A DNA stretch of 64,000 nucleotides from Leptofilum sp965223285. Its GTDB lineage: Bacteria > Chloroflexota > Anaerolineae > Promineifilales > Promineifilaceae. A program made the position numbers and the translations under genes. Shown piece after piece: positions 17,201-25,507 of this stretch. The notes below the pieces were generated by a model, which was given only the letters and a program-made list of their open reading frames with translations, was not told where the DNA came from and did no database searches. Every line of letters starts with the position of its first letter. Position 1 is the stretch's first letter. The stretch is from NCBI RefSeq assembly GCF_965223285.1, contig NZ_CBDCWL010000003.1, positions 1 through 64,000 on the forward strand. The letters run 5' to 3'.

Positions 17201-18819
17201 CAGTAGATCAAATACAAGCAATTCTGGAAATTCTAAGGCCTATTTTTGGATCAGCGGATGAACAACCACTTTTCACGCCTGCACGTCGTGAGGTCTTAAA
17301 ATATCAATTATACCGAGAATGTTTTCGAGAAATTCATGACCCACAATGGCAAAACGACTGGTACCAAAACTTGAAAAATGCATTCGCGCAGCCAAGGTCA
17401 CTTAAGCCTGTTGTTTGTCAGGGGATGGTCATCCACATTCAACTAGAAGAAAACGTGGGTGAAACGATAAAAGAATATAAAGAGCAGTCTATCACTTTTG
17501 TAAAGCTAGGTACTAAAGCTATTCAAGACCTGGTTGCTCAACAGCCTGCATTTAACGAGAGAGAAAAGATTTCTTCTACGCAAGATCCATTCCCTATTGT
17601 TTCACATGACTCTGCGATGCCCGATATAGTTCAACCAACACTATCTGATGACATCAGTGAGTCAATCTCGTCAAGCGCATCGCCCCCTCACTTTGATGCA
17701 ATGCCCGAACCGAATACCATTACAACCGAAAGTTCAAAGGAAGTCGAAGAGCTAGCTACCCTGTTCCTTCGAGCTTGTCAATCATATCGCATTCAGATTG
17801 ACAACTGCGATCCCGAACGTGCCGTAAGGGGGCCCAATGTCTGGCGTTTTTATGTGCGGCTAGCGAGAGAGCAAAAGCTCGATCCACTTCGAAACACTCT
17901 TGAAGACATTGGTCGGCAAATGCAAAGATCCGGATTGCTGATCAATACTATACCCAACTCAGACGAAGTTGCTCTAGACGTACCAAGACTTAATCGGGGT
18001 AAAGCAGAACTTCTTAGCATTCTTTCTCAGTTCAAGCCGGAAGACACCCTAGAAAGAATGAATATTCCAATCGGTGTTACACCCGAAGGACATCATATTA
18101 TTCATGATTTGGGTCAAATGCCGCATTTATTGGTCGGAGGCACCACAGGTTCGGGAAAAACCATGTTCCTGTATAACATTATACTTGGCCTGCTTGAAAC
18201 TCATCCAAATCCAGACACTCTCCGCATGATAATATCAACATCAAAGCCAGAGGATTTTAGTTTCTTTCAAGGCTTACCTCATTTGGAAAACGCGCGTGTC
18301 GTTGCAGATGCGGCAGAAGCCGTTCAATTATTACAGACGCAGATAAATCAAATATTCAATGAGCGCCAAGAGATGCTGACACGCGCTCATTGCCGTGATA
18401 TCGGTGAGTTCAACAAACAAAACAAATCCCAGCTGCCACCGTGGGTCATCATTGTCGACGAGTTTGCTGACCTTGCTGATCAGTTAATGGGTGACAGAGC
18501 GGGCAAGCACGCCTTTTACACACTCTTGCGCCGTGTAGCACAGCTTGGTCGTAGTCGTGGCGTCCATTTAATCCTGTGCACACAAAGACCGTCAGCTGAT
18601 TTAGTTCCAACAAATATTCGCAACTTAATGAACTACAGAGTTGCCTTGAGGGTTAATGATGGTGCGGCATCTCGAATGATCCTTGATGAAGCAGGTGCAG
18701 AACAGCTGCAAATGCATGGCGATTTATTATTCAAGGACCAAGCTAACCTTACCCGGGCGCAGGGATATTTTGTGTCGAGCAAAGAACTTAGAATACGTCT
18801 AAGTAAGTTTATGTCCTAA
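14221..18819 (+). CDS. large nuclease-HerA/FtsK translocase (DptH-like)
   Basis: 1532 residues. The C-terminal domain is a HerA/FtsK-type ATPase: P-loop GGTTGSGKTM (about 1306-1315), Walker B WVIIVDEFADLADQ (D1413, E1414), then LGRSRGVHLILCTQRPSADL, a typical FtsK/HerA sensor stretch. In the middle, SLIASLD...RADLIGMR...VEPIEVKA (D931, D950, E967, K969) has the spacing of a PD-(D/E)xK nuclease core. A low-complexity linker (about 1110-1170) separates the halves. Domain order and size fit DptH/DndH-type restriction proteins. GGAGG precedes ATG 14221. Expected role: ATP-driven movement along invading DNA with cleavage. Confidence 0.65.
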   Translation: MNPNRNELIAEMLGNHLPQCRLGIIIKDINTISPSEIASLVATKSGGPLYVAAIGDYPSSPQTESIISSNNIESAVAWRNDPELAGKIVVFLQGEVHKSHSLSDFDILTARDLTKFILGKAQVNLADNEPQVKFWKALQDEAATFPLSMIEDFVQAVEQDRNNTSAIANNMWKLGLLCDSALLDKNQNSKERLRRNRELIEAMGQLSEQSRRRIGNVLTKAEGADAKRLSEAFTLLKQFYFRGNRKVLQNLDFATVEQLLAAGRPLPRSRKKTPSTKSIENNGEYEVDELEKPLRGQALHKAIAHCVVSQDPESQEGLQELGEFLKRRLQNPKETEDETLISKGFGDQYLQPDLGADSLRKFIGFVCTGSNWGGILHTPRKGLKEAISEATPEDIQTYNPDDPAQGEAGHCLFSLLRAFDNYIPNEISFSQAINQLIETRVFLLQHLDLLLNYPFVLFGGYPEARQSLYDYLDAYSELLRLYKDHEATLHQVDARATAFIATELLRLDTVYIKDPDEWKAMLTPLHPLHLWRYREVLHAVHAGHRLLTQEEQTQLAEALPKMPHLLHYLVLSPNVSEGQTILPQAGHLETLPTYENHTNRYLGDDGVEFIKVLLRQWLEFAPYSIPQVRLSLVDVPSLTSILRLSTEFLKANRSTQLVIHSYTTRDQNQLGELVQLDFDNRDHDLAELMRTNRLTINLFREKTIEAVITSLQSQPAHITYIFDQSQYQVDFGPRARHLFVSPLVITYEYEYNSIYNRGTIAPSSEAEDGVFAHYHFLIERAASLPAGRQIRMQFDPGADLSAINNLLNTEATRWLAVADRVLTAYAPENGVPLGEKKDHRREVAVWAKVSNQSIRRFTDLLRRYNLKPEESTVINLLRNLGHIAAESILSISMIGGDTAAREAQRKGLLGKLLAAKWYITHYPGSLIASLDSNLAQLWLQARPNSNERADLIGMRIQNDQIIVEPIEVKALEDISKASLEQDTISGQKQLVGHAVDQIQAILEILRPIFGSADEQPLFTPARREVLKYQLYRECFREIHDPQWQNDWYQNLKNAFAQPRSLKPVVCQGMVIHIQLEENVGETIKEYKEQSITFVKLGTKAIQDLVAQQPAFNEREKISSTQDPFPIVSHDSAMPDIVQPTLSDDISESISSSASPPHFDAMPEPNTITTESSKEVEELATLFLRACQSYRIQIDNCDPERAVRGPNVWRFYVRLAREQKLDPLRNTLEDIGRQMQRSGLLINTIPNSDEVALDVPRLNRGKAELLSILSQFKPEDTLERMNIPIGVTPEGHHIIHDLGQMPHLLVGGTTGSGKTMFLYNIILGLLETHPNPDTLRMIISTSKPEDFSFFQGLPHLENARVVADAAEAVQLLQTQINQIFNERQEMLTRAHCRDIGEFNKQNKSQLPPWVIIVDEFADLADQLMGDRAGKHAFYTLLRRVAQLGRSRGVHLILCTQRPSADLVPTNIRNLMNYRVALRVNDGAASRMILDEAGAEQLQMHGDLLFKDQANLTRAQGYFVSSKELRIRLSKFMS

Positions 18820-18823
18820 TAAC

Positions 18824-20428
18824 ATGGAAGAAATTGATAAGCGGAACTTTAGATGGTTTCAAAATGATCATACCAAGGCCAATTTAATTTCAATTAAAAT
18901 TGCGCCTGGAGAACTCCGAGGGTTACGCGGTACAAATGAGCAGCCCTTTCAAGTAGATTTCCTATACCCGATAACAGCTATTGCAGGGAGAAACGGCACA
19001 GGGAAAACCACTTTATTAGCACTGGCCTCATGCGCATATCACAATAACGATTCAGGATTTGTTCCCTTTGGAAGGAAAAAAACTTATTACACTTTTTCAG
19101 ATTTTTTTATTCAATCAAGCGAAGAAGTCCCCCCGGAAGGTATATCTATACTTTACCAGTATAGATATAACCGCTGGCGCAAAACCAATGAAAAGCCAGA
19201 TGGGGTTGGCGATGGTTGGTTACTGCAGAGAAAAAAACAAGGCGGGAAATGGACAGATTATAGTAAACGTATTCCTCGGAATGTAGTTTACATGGGTATA
19301 GAACGGGTCCTGCCAGATGCAGAAAAAAGTACAGCTAGAAACTACAGCAAAATTTTCTCCGCAACATCACTATTTGGTTGGGAAGATGAGGTTCGGCAAA
19401 TCGTCAGTCGCATTCTCAATCGAGATTATGATGATTTTCAGTATGGATATACAAACAATCAGAAATATCGTTTGCCTATCGTCAGGAGCAAAGGTCTCAC
19501 CTACTCTGGGTTCAACATGGGGGCAGGGGAAAGCGCTCTTTTCGACATTTTCTCAACAATCTTCGACTGCACACAAAATATCCGAGAGAATCGAGGAATT
19601 CTAATTTTATTGGATGAGATAGAATTGGGACTTCACGAAGAAGCACAGCGGCGTCTTATTTACGAATTGAAACGAATTTGTGCTGAAAAACAAATTCAGG
19701 TCATCTGTACAACACATTCAGCAGCAATATTTGATTGTCTTCCGCCAGAAGCATGTGTGTTTCTTGAACGGTTTGGTAATTACACAAAAGTTTTATATGG
19801 CGTTTCTTCCACATATGCTACTGGCAAGCTGTCTGGAAGATCTTTGGCAGAGTTAGACATCTTTGTAGAGGATGAGGTCGCCCAAGCTATTCTAGAAAGC
19901 ACTCTTTCCAATGATCTTCGGTCACGTATCAACATTCTGCCCATTGGTTCTGCAGGAGCAATCATACAGCAAATGGCTTCTCGTTACAGGGAAAGAAAAG
20001 CAAAAATCAGCTTGCCAGCTTGTGCTATCCTTGATGGTGATCAGGCCAATTTGGAAGGCAAGCACCTTAATACCTTAAACAAGCGCCTTGAAAGCCCCAA
20101 TGATGAGACCAAAAAAACGGTTAATCAGTGGGCACAGAGTCACATAAGTTATCTACCTGGTTCTGAATGGCCTGAAAAGTGGATTCTTACCCAAGACAAA
20201 TATGTTTTTAACCTGCTCAGTGATGAGTTCGGTGTAAGCGATCAAGAGCTAAACCAGTTTATTGATGAAGCTCTTTTAGCAGGGAAACATAATGAGTTTT
20301 GGACGCTAAGTCGAAAACTTAATCGGGAATTAGCTTATGTTCGTGCTCGCTTCTGCAAACAGGCGATGGAGGCAAACCCTTCCGAAAGGCATCGCCTCCA
20401 ACAGTTTATTGCCCAATTTCTCACATAA
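18824..20428 (+). CDS. OLD-type ABC ATPase with C-terminal TOPRIM
   Basis: 534 residues. Walker A IAGRNGTGKTTLLALA (about 53-68), ABC-signature-like NMGAGESALFD (about 230), Walker B ILILLDEIELGLHEEA (about 260-275) and H-loop VICTTHSAAIFD form an SMC/ABC-like ATPase. Downstream, IFVEDEVAQAIL (about 347) and AILDGDQ (about 402) supply the conserved Glu and DxD of a TOPRIM nuclease. This is the OLD-family arrangement, as in phage P2 Old and Gabija GajA. It follows the DptH-like gene by 4 bp, so it belongs to the operon. Expected role: ATP-gated DNA nuclease. Joining an OLD protein to a DptFGH-like set is not an arrangement I know. Confidence 0.8.
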   Translation: MEEIDKRNFRWFQNDHTKANLISIKIAPGELRGLRGTNEQPFQVDFLYPITAIAGRNGTGKTTLLALASCAYHNNDSGFVPFGRKKTYYTFSDFFIQSSEEVPPEGISILYQYRYNRWRKTNEKPDGVGDGWLLQRKKQGGKWTDYSKRIPRNVVYMGIERVLPDAEKSTARNYSKIFSATSLFGWEDEVRQIVSRILNRDYDDFQYGYTNNQKYRLPIVRSKGLTYSGFNMGAGESALFDIFSTIFDCTQNIRENRGILILLDEIELGLHEEAQRRLIYELKRICAEKQIQVICTTHSAAIFDCLPPEACVFLERFGNYTKVLYGVSSTYATGKLSGRSLAELDIFVEDEVAQAILESTLSNDLRSRINILPIGSAGAIIQQMASRYRERKAKISLPACAILDGDQANLEGKHLNTLNKRLESPNDETKKTVNQWAQSHISYLPGSEWPEKWILTQDKYVFNLLSDEFGVSDQELNQFIDEALLAGKHNEFWTLSRKLNRELAYVRARFCKQAMEANPSERHRLQQFIAQFLT

Positions 20429-20463
20429 TATAGAGCTTCTCTTTTCATTATTATAGAGTTAAC

Positions 20464-22839
20464 CTATGGTTTGTTTCTCATTTCAGCAGGAAAGATGACT
20501 AATCCCTCTTTTGTAACTACTATATCGTCCAACAACTTTATTTTTCGTAATGTTTGTATCGTCTGCCGAGCAAGACTAGGTTGAACTTCTTCTAACTCAC
20601 GTTTACTATCCGCCAACCAAACGGCCGTATCCATCCCACCATCCTCCTTCCCATACACACTAGCCAACGCACCCAATAAAATTGCCCAGCGCCGCTCAGG
20701 CGGAAAGGGCGCCAGATAATCCTCTGCTGCGGCTTTGGCTCGTTCTAACACGCCAGTATGGTGGCCTCCTTCGGCCTTGCTCAGGGCATGCTTGCCCATG
20801 CGTAAAGCAGCCGCGTACGCTTTGTTCAAGCCCGCGCCCAGCTGCACGGCCTCCGGATCGGCCAGCGCCGCATCCAGCACGGCCTGCGGCGGCCGCGCCT
20901 GGCTAACGAGTTCATCGCGCTCAGCCTGCATCGCCTGGATGTGGCTCTTCACCCCGGCTTCCAGTCTGTCCAACCAATGCCCTTCTTCTCCAGCCAGATT
21001 GCTGGTACGGGGTGGGGGAGGGCGATTTTCCTTGTCGGACCAATCCACGCTCAGCCGCTGATGCAGCAGCGCCGGAATGGGAATTTTGCTTTCCAGAATC
21101 TCGCGTGAGTTCGCATAGTTCCACGACACAACCTGGCTCAAGTCTGCGCCCGTTTTCACGGCACTGTCAATAATATCTTCCAATGGGGCAGGGGGATTGG
21201 CTGGCAAACGGCCGTACAGTGCCTTGTTGAGCATCAGGGAATTGCAGTACATGCCCAGGGCGCCCTGGTTAGCAATCGCCTGGGCAACGGCCGTTTCCAC
21301 CACGTCTACACTGTAAACCTCGCCTGCGCCCAAATTGCCGGCAGAATCTGGGTCTACCAATCCCAGATACGCTGTTTCGACAAAATCCACGCGCGACGGC
21401 AGCTTGCGGCTGTCGGCAGTCGGGTAAACGGCCGTTTCCCGCTCACTTGCATCATTCACATTCGTCGTCCAGGGCAGCGTATGGGAATCGGCCGTCGGCT
21501 TGAGAATCACATATTCCCCCACCTGGTTAGGGCTGCGCCAGGCCAGCACCTTACGCTCCCCATCATGGTCAGTGAACGGATGCAGCCATAAGGCGTCGTC
21601 GTTGTCGGCCCCACCCAAAATCCCAGCAATGCCCTCCCCCTTGGGAGAATCCGGCAGCGCCAGCCAGTCGTCGTCATTGACCCAGGCGGTGCCGCGCTTG
21701 TCGTCTATGTGAATGTGGCCTCTGGGCACGTCCAGCTCTTTGATGCCTGCCCGCCGGCCCACGGCCGCCGGCATGACGTAATGACGGCCGCCGGGAATAG
21801 GCAGCCGCATTTTCGCCAGCGTGGAATGGTTCAACCGCTTCAAGTGTTGGCTCATCAGGCTCTTGACGTGGCTGCGGAACCACATCGGGTGGCCGCCGCT
21901 GGCAAAATATTCCCGCAGCGGCCACGCCTGCACCTCGTCGAGTGTAGTGTGGCGATCGATGCGGCCCATTGCTTCGGCCACCTGCCCGGTTTCTACAGCT
22001 TCGACAAACAAGTTGCCTTCATCTTTTAGCCAATCCAACAGTTTATCTTCCTGAAAGAACGGATGGAGATTGATGAGGCTCTGAATGTCCAGACGCATGT
22101 CGTTGTGGCCGTGAACGAAGCTGAGGCCGACAAAGGTACGGCCGTTTTCCAGCCGTACCTCTTTCTTAGTATCTTCAGGCAGGAGAAAATCGACGGAACG
22201 GCCGTTTTCATCCCGCAAATCATCGGCCACGATGGCATGTCCCTTGTCCTGCCCTTTTGGCGTCATCACGGTGAACTCTACCCGCTGTGCATAGCGCAGC
22301 TCCGTTTCCAACCGCTCCCGTTTGGCCGGGGTCAGTTCATCAGATAGCATCATCTTCTTCAACATCTTGCGAGAAATCAGCCCCGCGCCATCCCATACTT
22401 TGGCTTCCGCCGGAGATTGCGCCATGTAAGCAACGCGCACATCCTCAGGCGCAAAGAAGCCGCTGACAAAATGGGGGCGCATAAGGCGCGAGATGCGCTT
22501 GGACAGGACAAAACCGCCCTTGTGCATATCCAACGGCAACCCGGTCGCCTCCAGAAACTGCTCTGTCGTCATCCCGTCCACATACAGGTCGCTGACCTGG
22601 CTGCCATTAACCCAGCGCAGGGTAGGGGCATCCAGCCCAAATGTATGCGCGGCATGGGGCGCGGCCGTTTCGTCCACCGGCCGGGTGAGAATACGCCAGG
22701 CACGCTGGGTCTGCTCCAGGAAGGGGAACGTCGCGCCGCCGCGAGCATCATTGAAACTGGTGATGGTGTATGGCAGGTCGGCCAGGATTGTCTCCGGCAA
22801 AATGGCCGTCCCGCCGCTGGCTGCACCGCGTCCACCCAC
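20464..22839 (-). CDS. large unknown protein with two-barrel-polymerase-like motifs (copy A)
   Basis: 791 residues; paralogue of 30993-33662. Ordered conserved blocks: VWDGAGLIS (149-156), GQDKGHAIVADDL (196-208, K199), DMRLDIQSLINLHPFF (247-262), MRLPIPGGRHYVMPAAVG (344-361), ILGGADNDDALWLHPFTD (407-424) and WRSPNQVGEY (434-443). They recall, in order, the DGxGxIS, KG and GR blocks and the Asp-rich motif of QDE-1/eukaryotic RdRPs and related two-barrel RNA polymerases, but the DxDGD motif is altered (DNDD). I treat polymerase homology as a hypothesis. The start is GTG 22839 with AGGAGG 7 bases upstream, overlapping the previous stop (TAGTG). Part of the mobilization-region operon. Confidence 0.45.
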   Translation of the reverse strand: MGGRGAASGGTAILPETILADLPYTITSFNDARGGATFPFLEQTQRAWRILTRPVDETAAPHAAHTFGLDAPTLRWVNGSQVSDLYVDGMTTEQFLEATGLPLDMHKGGFVLSKRISRLMRPHFVSGFFAPEDVRVAYMAQSPAEAKVWDGAGLISRKMLKKMMLSDELTPAKRERLETELRYAQRVEFTVMTPKGQDKGHAIVADDLRDENGRSVDFLLPEDTKKEVRLENGRTFVGLSFVHGHNDMRLDIQSLINLHPFFQEDKLLDWLKDEGNLFVEAVETGQVAEAMGRIDRHTTLDEVQAWPLREYFASGGHPMWFRSHVKSLMSQHLKRLNHSTLAKMRLPIPGGRHYVMPAAVGRRAGIKELDVPRGHIHIDDKRGTAWVNDDDWLALPDSPKGEGIAGILGGADNDDALWLHPFTDHDGERKVLAWRSPNQVGEYVILKPTADSHTLPWTTNVNDASERETAVYPTADSRKLPSRVDFVETAYLGLVDPDSAGNLGAGEVYSVDVVETAVAQAIANQGALGMYCNSLMLNKALYGRLPANPPAPLEDIIDSAVKTGADLSQVVSWNYANSREILESKIPIPALLHQRLSVDWSDKENRPPPPRTSNLAGEEGHWLDRLEAGVKSHIQAMQAERDELVSQARPPQAVLDAALADPEAVQLGAGLNKAYAAALRMGKHALSKAEGGHHTGVLERAKAAAEDYLAPFPPERRWAILLGALASVYGKEDGGMDTAVWLADSKRELEEVQPSLARQTIQTLRKIKLLDDIVVTKEGLVIFPAEMRNKP

Positions 22840-23528
22840 TACCCACCTCCTTCGCGACGCTGATCCCGACGCGCCGCGCGGATGTTGGTCCAGCGGGTGG
22901 GATAGGTGACAACTTCCGCCAGTTCGTGACAGGCTGCGGGCAAACGGCCGTAACTCAACACCACCAGCGGTTCCAGCCGCCGCACCATTTCCACAAACCC
23001 ATCTACAAACAGCCGGTACTCCAGCGGCGCATCCAGATTAACGCCCACGGCCGACACGGCTACCACGCTGCGCCGGGGCACGCCCAGAAAGCAGAAGTCA
23101 TAGGAAACGGCCGTACTCCAGCTCACCGTAGGAATAACGGTAAAACCCTCCTCCTGCCAGAAACGGCCGCACCAGCGGTTGCGGTAGACGTTCCACAGCT
23201 GCAGCGTCAGCGGCCAGTCGCGGTAAAGGGAGAAGTCCGGTGTCAGCAGCATGCGGTAAGGGGCCAACGCTGCCAATGCCTTGTAAGGCCGGTTCCATAC
23301 CGTCTCGAAGCGATAATCGTGCAAAAAGAAATGCACGCAGCCGTCATCCAGGGGTTCATTGGCTCGGATGCGCTGCCGGTAGGGGACCAGCCAGCCGGGC
23401 ACCTGATGCACAGGTGTGTGGCTTAACGCGGGAATGCCATACGCATTATCTGCCCGGAAGCGGTATCCGGCGTGCAGGGCGTCGAAATTGCCCGGTTTGC
23501 TTTGCCAGCGATGCGAGGTACGGGTCAT
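22839..23528 (-). CDS. DUF4417-family protein
   Basis: About 229 residues. The core LLTPDFSLYRDWPLTLQLWN, the NRWCGRFWQEEGFTVIPTVS block and the stretch ending SYDFCFLGVPRRSVVAVSAV match the conserved pattern of DUF4417 proteins common on plasmids, phages and conjugative elements. Their function is unknown. ATG 23528 overlaps the coupling-protein stop by one base (TGATG), so translation is coupled. It lies between the coupling protein and polymerase-like copy A, in one operon with the relaxase genes. Confidence 0.7.
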   Translation of the reverse strand: MTRTSHRWQSKPGNFDALHAGYRFRADNAYGIPALSHTPVHQVPGWLVPYRQRIRANEPLDDGCVHFFLHDYRFETVWNRPYKALAALAPYRMLLTPDFSLYRDWPLTLQLWNVYRNRWCGRFWQEEGFTVIPTVSWSTAVSYDFCFLGVPRRSVVAVSAVGVNLDAPLEYRLFVDGFVEMVRRLEPLVVLSYGRLPAACHELAEVVTYPTRWTNIRAARRDQRREGGG

Positions 23529-25507
23529 CAAATCGCGTCCTTGGCGGTGCTGCCGGTATTCGCGTCAGCGTCAGGGCTGCCGTCTTTGGCAGACGCCCGT
23601 GTTTCCGCCGCGTCGTCCTGATCATCTGGTGCCGGCATTTCCACCGGGGTAGGGGGCTGTACGCTGATCGGCGACGCTGCTGCCGCCGCCGGTGGTTCAG
23701 GCGTCTCCAACCAACGGGTATACACGCGCTCCCCGTACCGCGGCCGGGGCAGGCGCAAAAGAGAGGCTGGCGGCAGCTTGTCAAAGAGCGGAATCGGGTT
23801 CAGCCGCTGCCCCAAAAAGACCAGCCGCTGCGCGCCAGCGAGGGTGGAGACCATCACCTGCTCTTTGGGCAGGGCCATGACCTGGCTGGGCAGCAGCTCC
23901 GGCCGCTCCTGCCAGGACCAGGACGCGCCCTGGTTGCTGTTGGTCTGCAAATTGGCCCGGCCCTCTTTGTCTTTGTGCTGGCGCGAACCGCGTGACGAAG
24001 AATGCACCGGGTTGGCGCGTAACGTCATCCCGTACAACCGGGACATCGTTTCGGCCGTTTCGTACTCGGTAGGCGGATACCAGACCTGGTGGGCGCAGTT
24101 GGAAAGAATGGCGCTGGTGCCATCCAGCCCGTACAGTTCCTTTAGCTGGGCGATGGACTGCACGTACAGCAGGAGCGTGATGCCATAGCCACCGCAGGTG
24201 GCCAGGTAGTCGGCGATGTTCTTCAGGCCCACGGCCGGCAGCTCGTCAATAGCCACCAGCAGGCGCTCCTTCGTGCTCTGTCGCATTTGATGGCGCAGCA
24301 TGGCGGCGATCATGGCGGCGACCACGCCGCCGACGCCTTTCAAATCTTGCAGGGAGTAGGTGATGTAGATGGTGCCGTTCTGCCGCGCCCAGTTGGGATC
24401 AATGACCAGATGGCTGCCCGCTTCCGGCGGGGCGATGGTATCAATATGTTTCTGGTAGGTGGCCAGCCGGGTAGTGAAGTTGCCAAAGGCAGAGGTCACA
24501 AACCGGTCGTCCCGGTACGCTTCCGGCTTGGCGCCGTTGGTGAAAACGCGCACGTGGCGCTTGGCGGCGGGAACAGTCTCCAGCCCGGCCAGCGCCTCGA
24601 TGGCGTCGCTCTCGGCCAGGTCCAGCAGCACGCGGATGGGGTCCAGTTCTTTCGCCTGGGCGTACAAGCCGGCGGCGGTGAAGAGGGACATCGCTTTTTC
24701 GGCAAAGATCGTTTCCCGGCTCTCCCACGGCCGCATCAGGTGGGTATGCAGTTCGGCAATGTCATCCCGATCCAGCAGTTGGCGGTAGGTGGCGGCCAGG
24801 TTCATCTGGTGACCGGGCAGGCAGTAAATGGGACCAAACTGGCTGCGCCAGGCGGCCGTACGCGCCATCTGCTCCCCCTTCGGGTCCACGACCAGTGCCG
24901 GGCCGGGCCAGGTGAGCAGGGTATCGGTTAAATGAAGTCCCTTTCCCGAGCGGGTGGGCCCCGAGACCAGCACATGGCCCTCACCAGTGGCGTAATCCAG
25001 ACCGACTTTGATTTCTTTTTTCTTGTCATCGGTGATGGTGGCATAGGGCACGCCACGCTCGACAGCCAACTGCTGCGCGACTTCCTTTTCCTGCAAACGA
25101 CCCTGGGAGCGGGCGAATTTGCCCAGCATCTTCTGCATGTTGAATAACGGGTTGGGTGCCTGGTCCAAAATGTAAATGAAGCCAAAGACAGCGCCGGGGA
25201 GGGCCAGGGCCAGGACGACCCAGAACAGGTTCGGCTCCTGGGCTGTTTCCTGGATCAGCCCCAGCCCTTTCAGCCCGCCCCAGAGGAAGCCGAAACCGCC
25301 CATCCCCACGGCCATCAACAGGCGGGCCAGGCCGGTCAGCCGGGCGATACCGGCCACGGCCGTGGGTGCGTAGGCCGCGCCGGCTAGCCAAAAGAGGCTG
25401 AATCCTAGCAGGAACAGCCGCCAGCGTTTCTTCGGGGCGGCGGGCATCTCCTGCCACCACTGCTTAAAGTACGTGCCGTTCTTAATTTCTCCCATTTCTA
25501 AATTCAT
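23528..25507 (-). CDS. TraG/VirD4-family type IV coupling protein
   Basis: About 659 residues. N-terminal membrane helices (LFLLGFSLFWLAGAAYAPTA, LFWVVLALALPGAVFGFIYI) precede a cytoplasmic ATPase with Walker A VLVSGPTRSGKGLHL (about 183-190) and Walker B LLVAIDELPAVGL (about 420), plus VDPKGEQM and LLLYVQSIAQL, all typical of TraG/VirD4 proteins that bring relaxosomes to a secretion channel. ATG 25507 has GGGAG 8 bases upstream and overlaps the relaxase stop; the in-frame extension upstream is arginine/glycine-rich and runs over the relaxase gene. The C-terminal 100 residues are Pro/Ala-rich. No secretion-channel genes are seen in the window. Confidence 0.9.
   Translation of the reverse strand: MNLEMGEIKNGTYFKQWWQEMPAAPKKRWRLFLLGFSLFWLAGAAYAPTAVAGIARLTGLARLLMAVGMGGFGFLWGGLKGLGLIQETAQEPNLFWVVLALALPGAVFGFIYILDQAPNPLFNMQKMLGKFARSQGRLQEKEVAQQLAVERGVPYATITDDKKKEIKVGLDYATGEGHVLVSGPTRSGKGLHLTDTLLTWPGPALVVDPKGEQMARTAAWRSQFGPIYCLPGHQMNLAATYRQLLDRDDIAELHTHLMRPWESRETIFAEKAMSLFTAAGLYAQAKELDPIRVLLDLAESDAIEALAGLETVPAAKRHVRVFTNGAKPEAYRDDRFVTSAFGNFTTRLATYQKHIDTIAPPEAGSHLVIDPNWARQNGTIYITYSLQDLKGVGGVVAAMIAAMLRHQMRQSTKERLLVAIDELPAVGLKNIADYLATCGGYGITLLLYVQSIAQLKELYGLDGTSAILSNCAHQVWYPPTEYETAETMSRLYGMTLRANPVHSSSRGSRQHKDKEGRANLQTNSNQGASWSWQERPELLPSQVMALPKEQVMVSTLAGAQRLVFLGQRLNPIPLFDKLPPASLLRLPRPRYGERVYTRWLETPEPPAAAAASPISVQPPTPVEMPAPDDQDDAAETRASAKDGSPDADANTGSTAKDAI

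Noticed and set aside
22417..24931. Long plus-strand frames opposite the coupling-protein and DUF4417 genes
   Set aside because: Antisense shadows caused by high GC; the minus-strand proteins have clear motifs.
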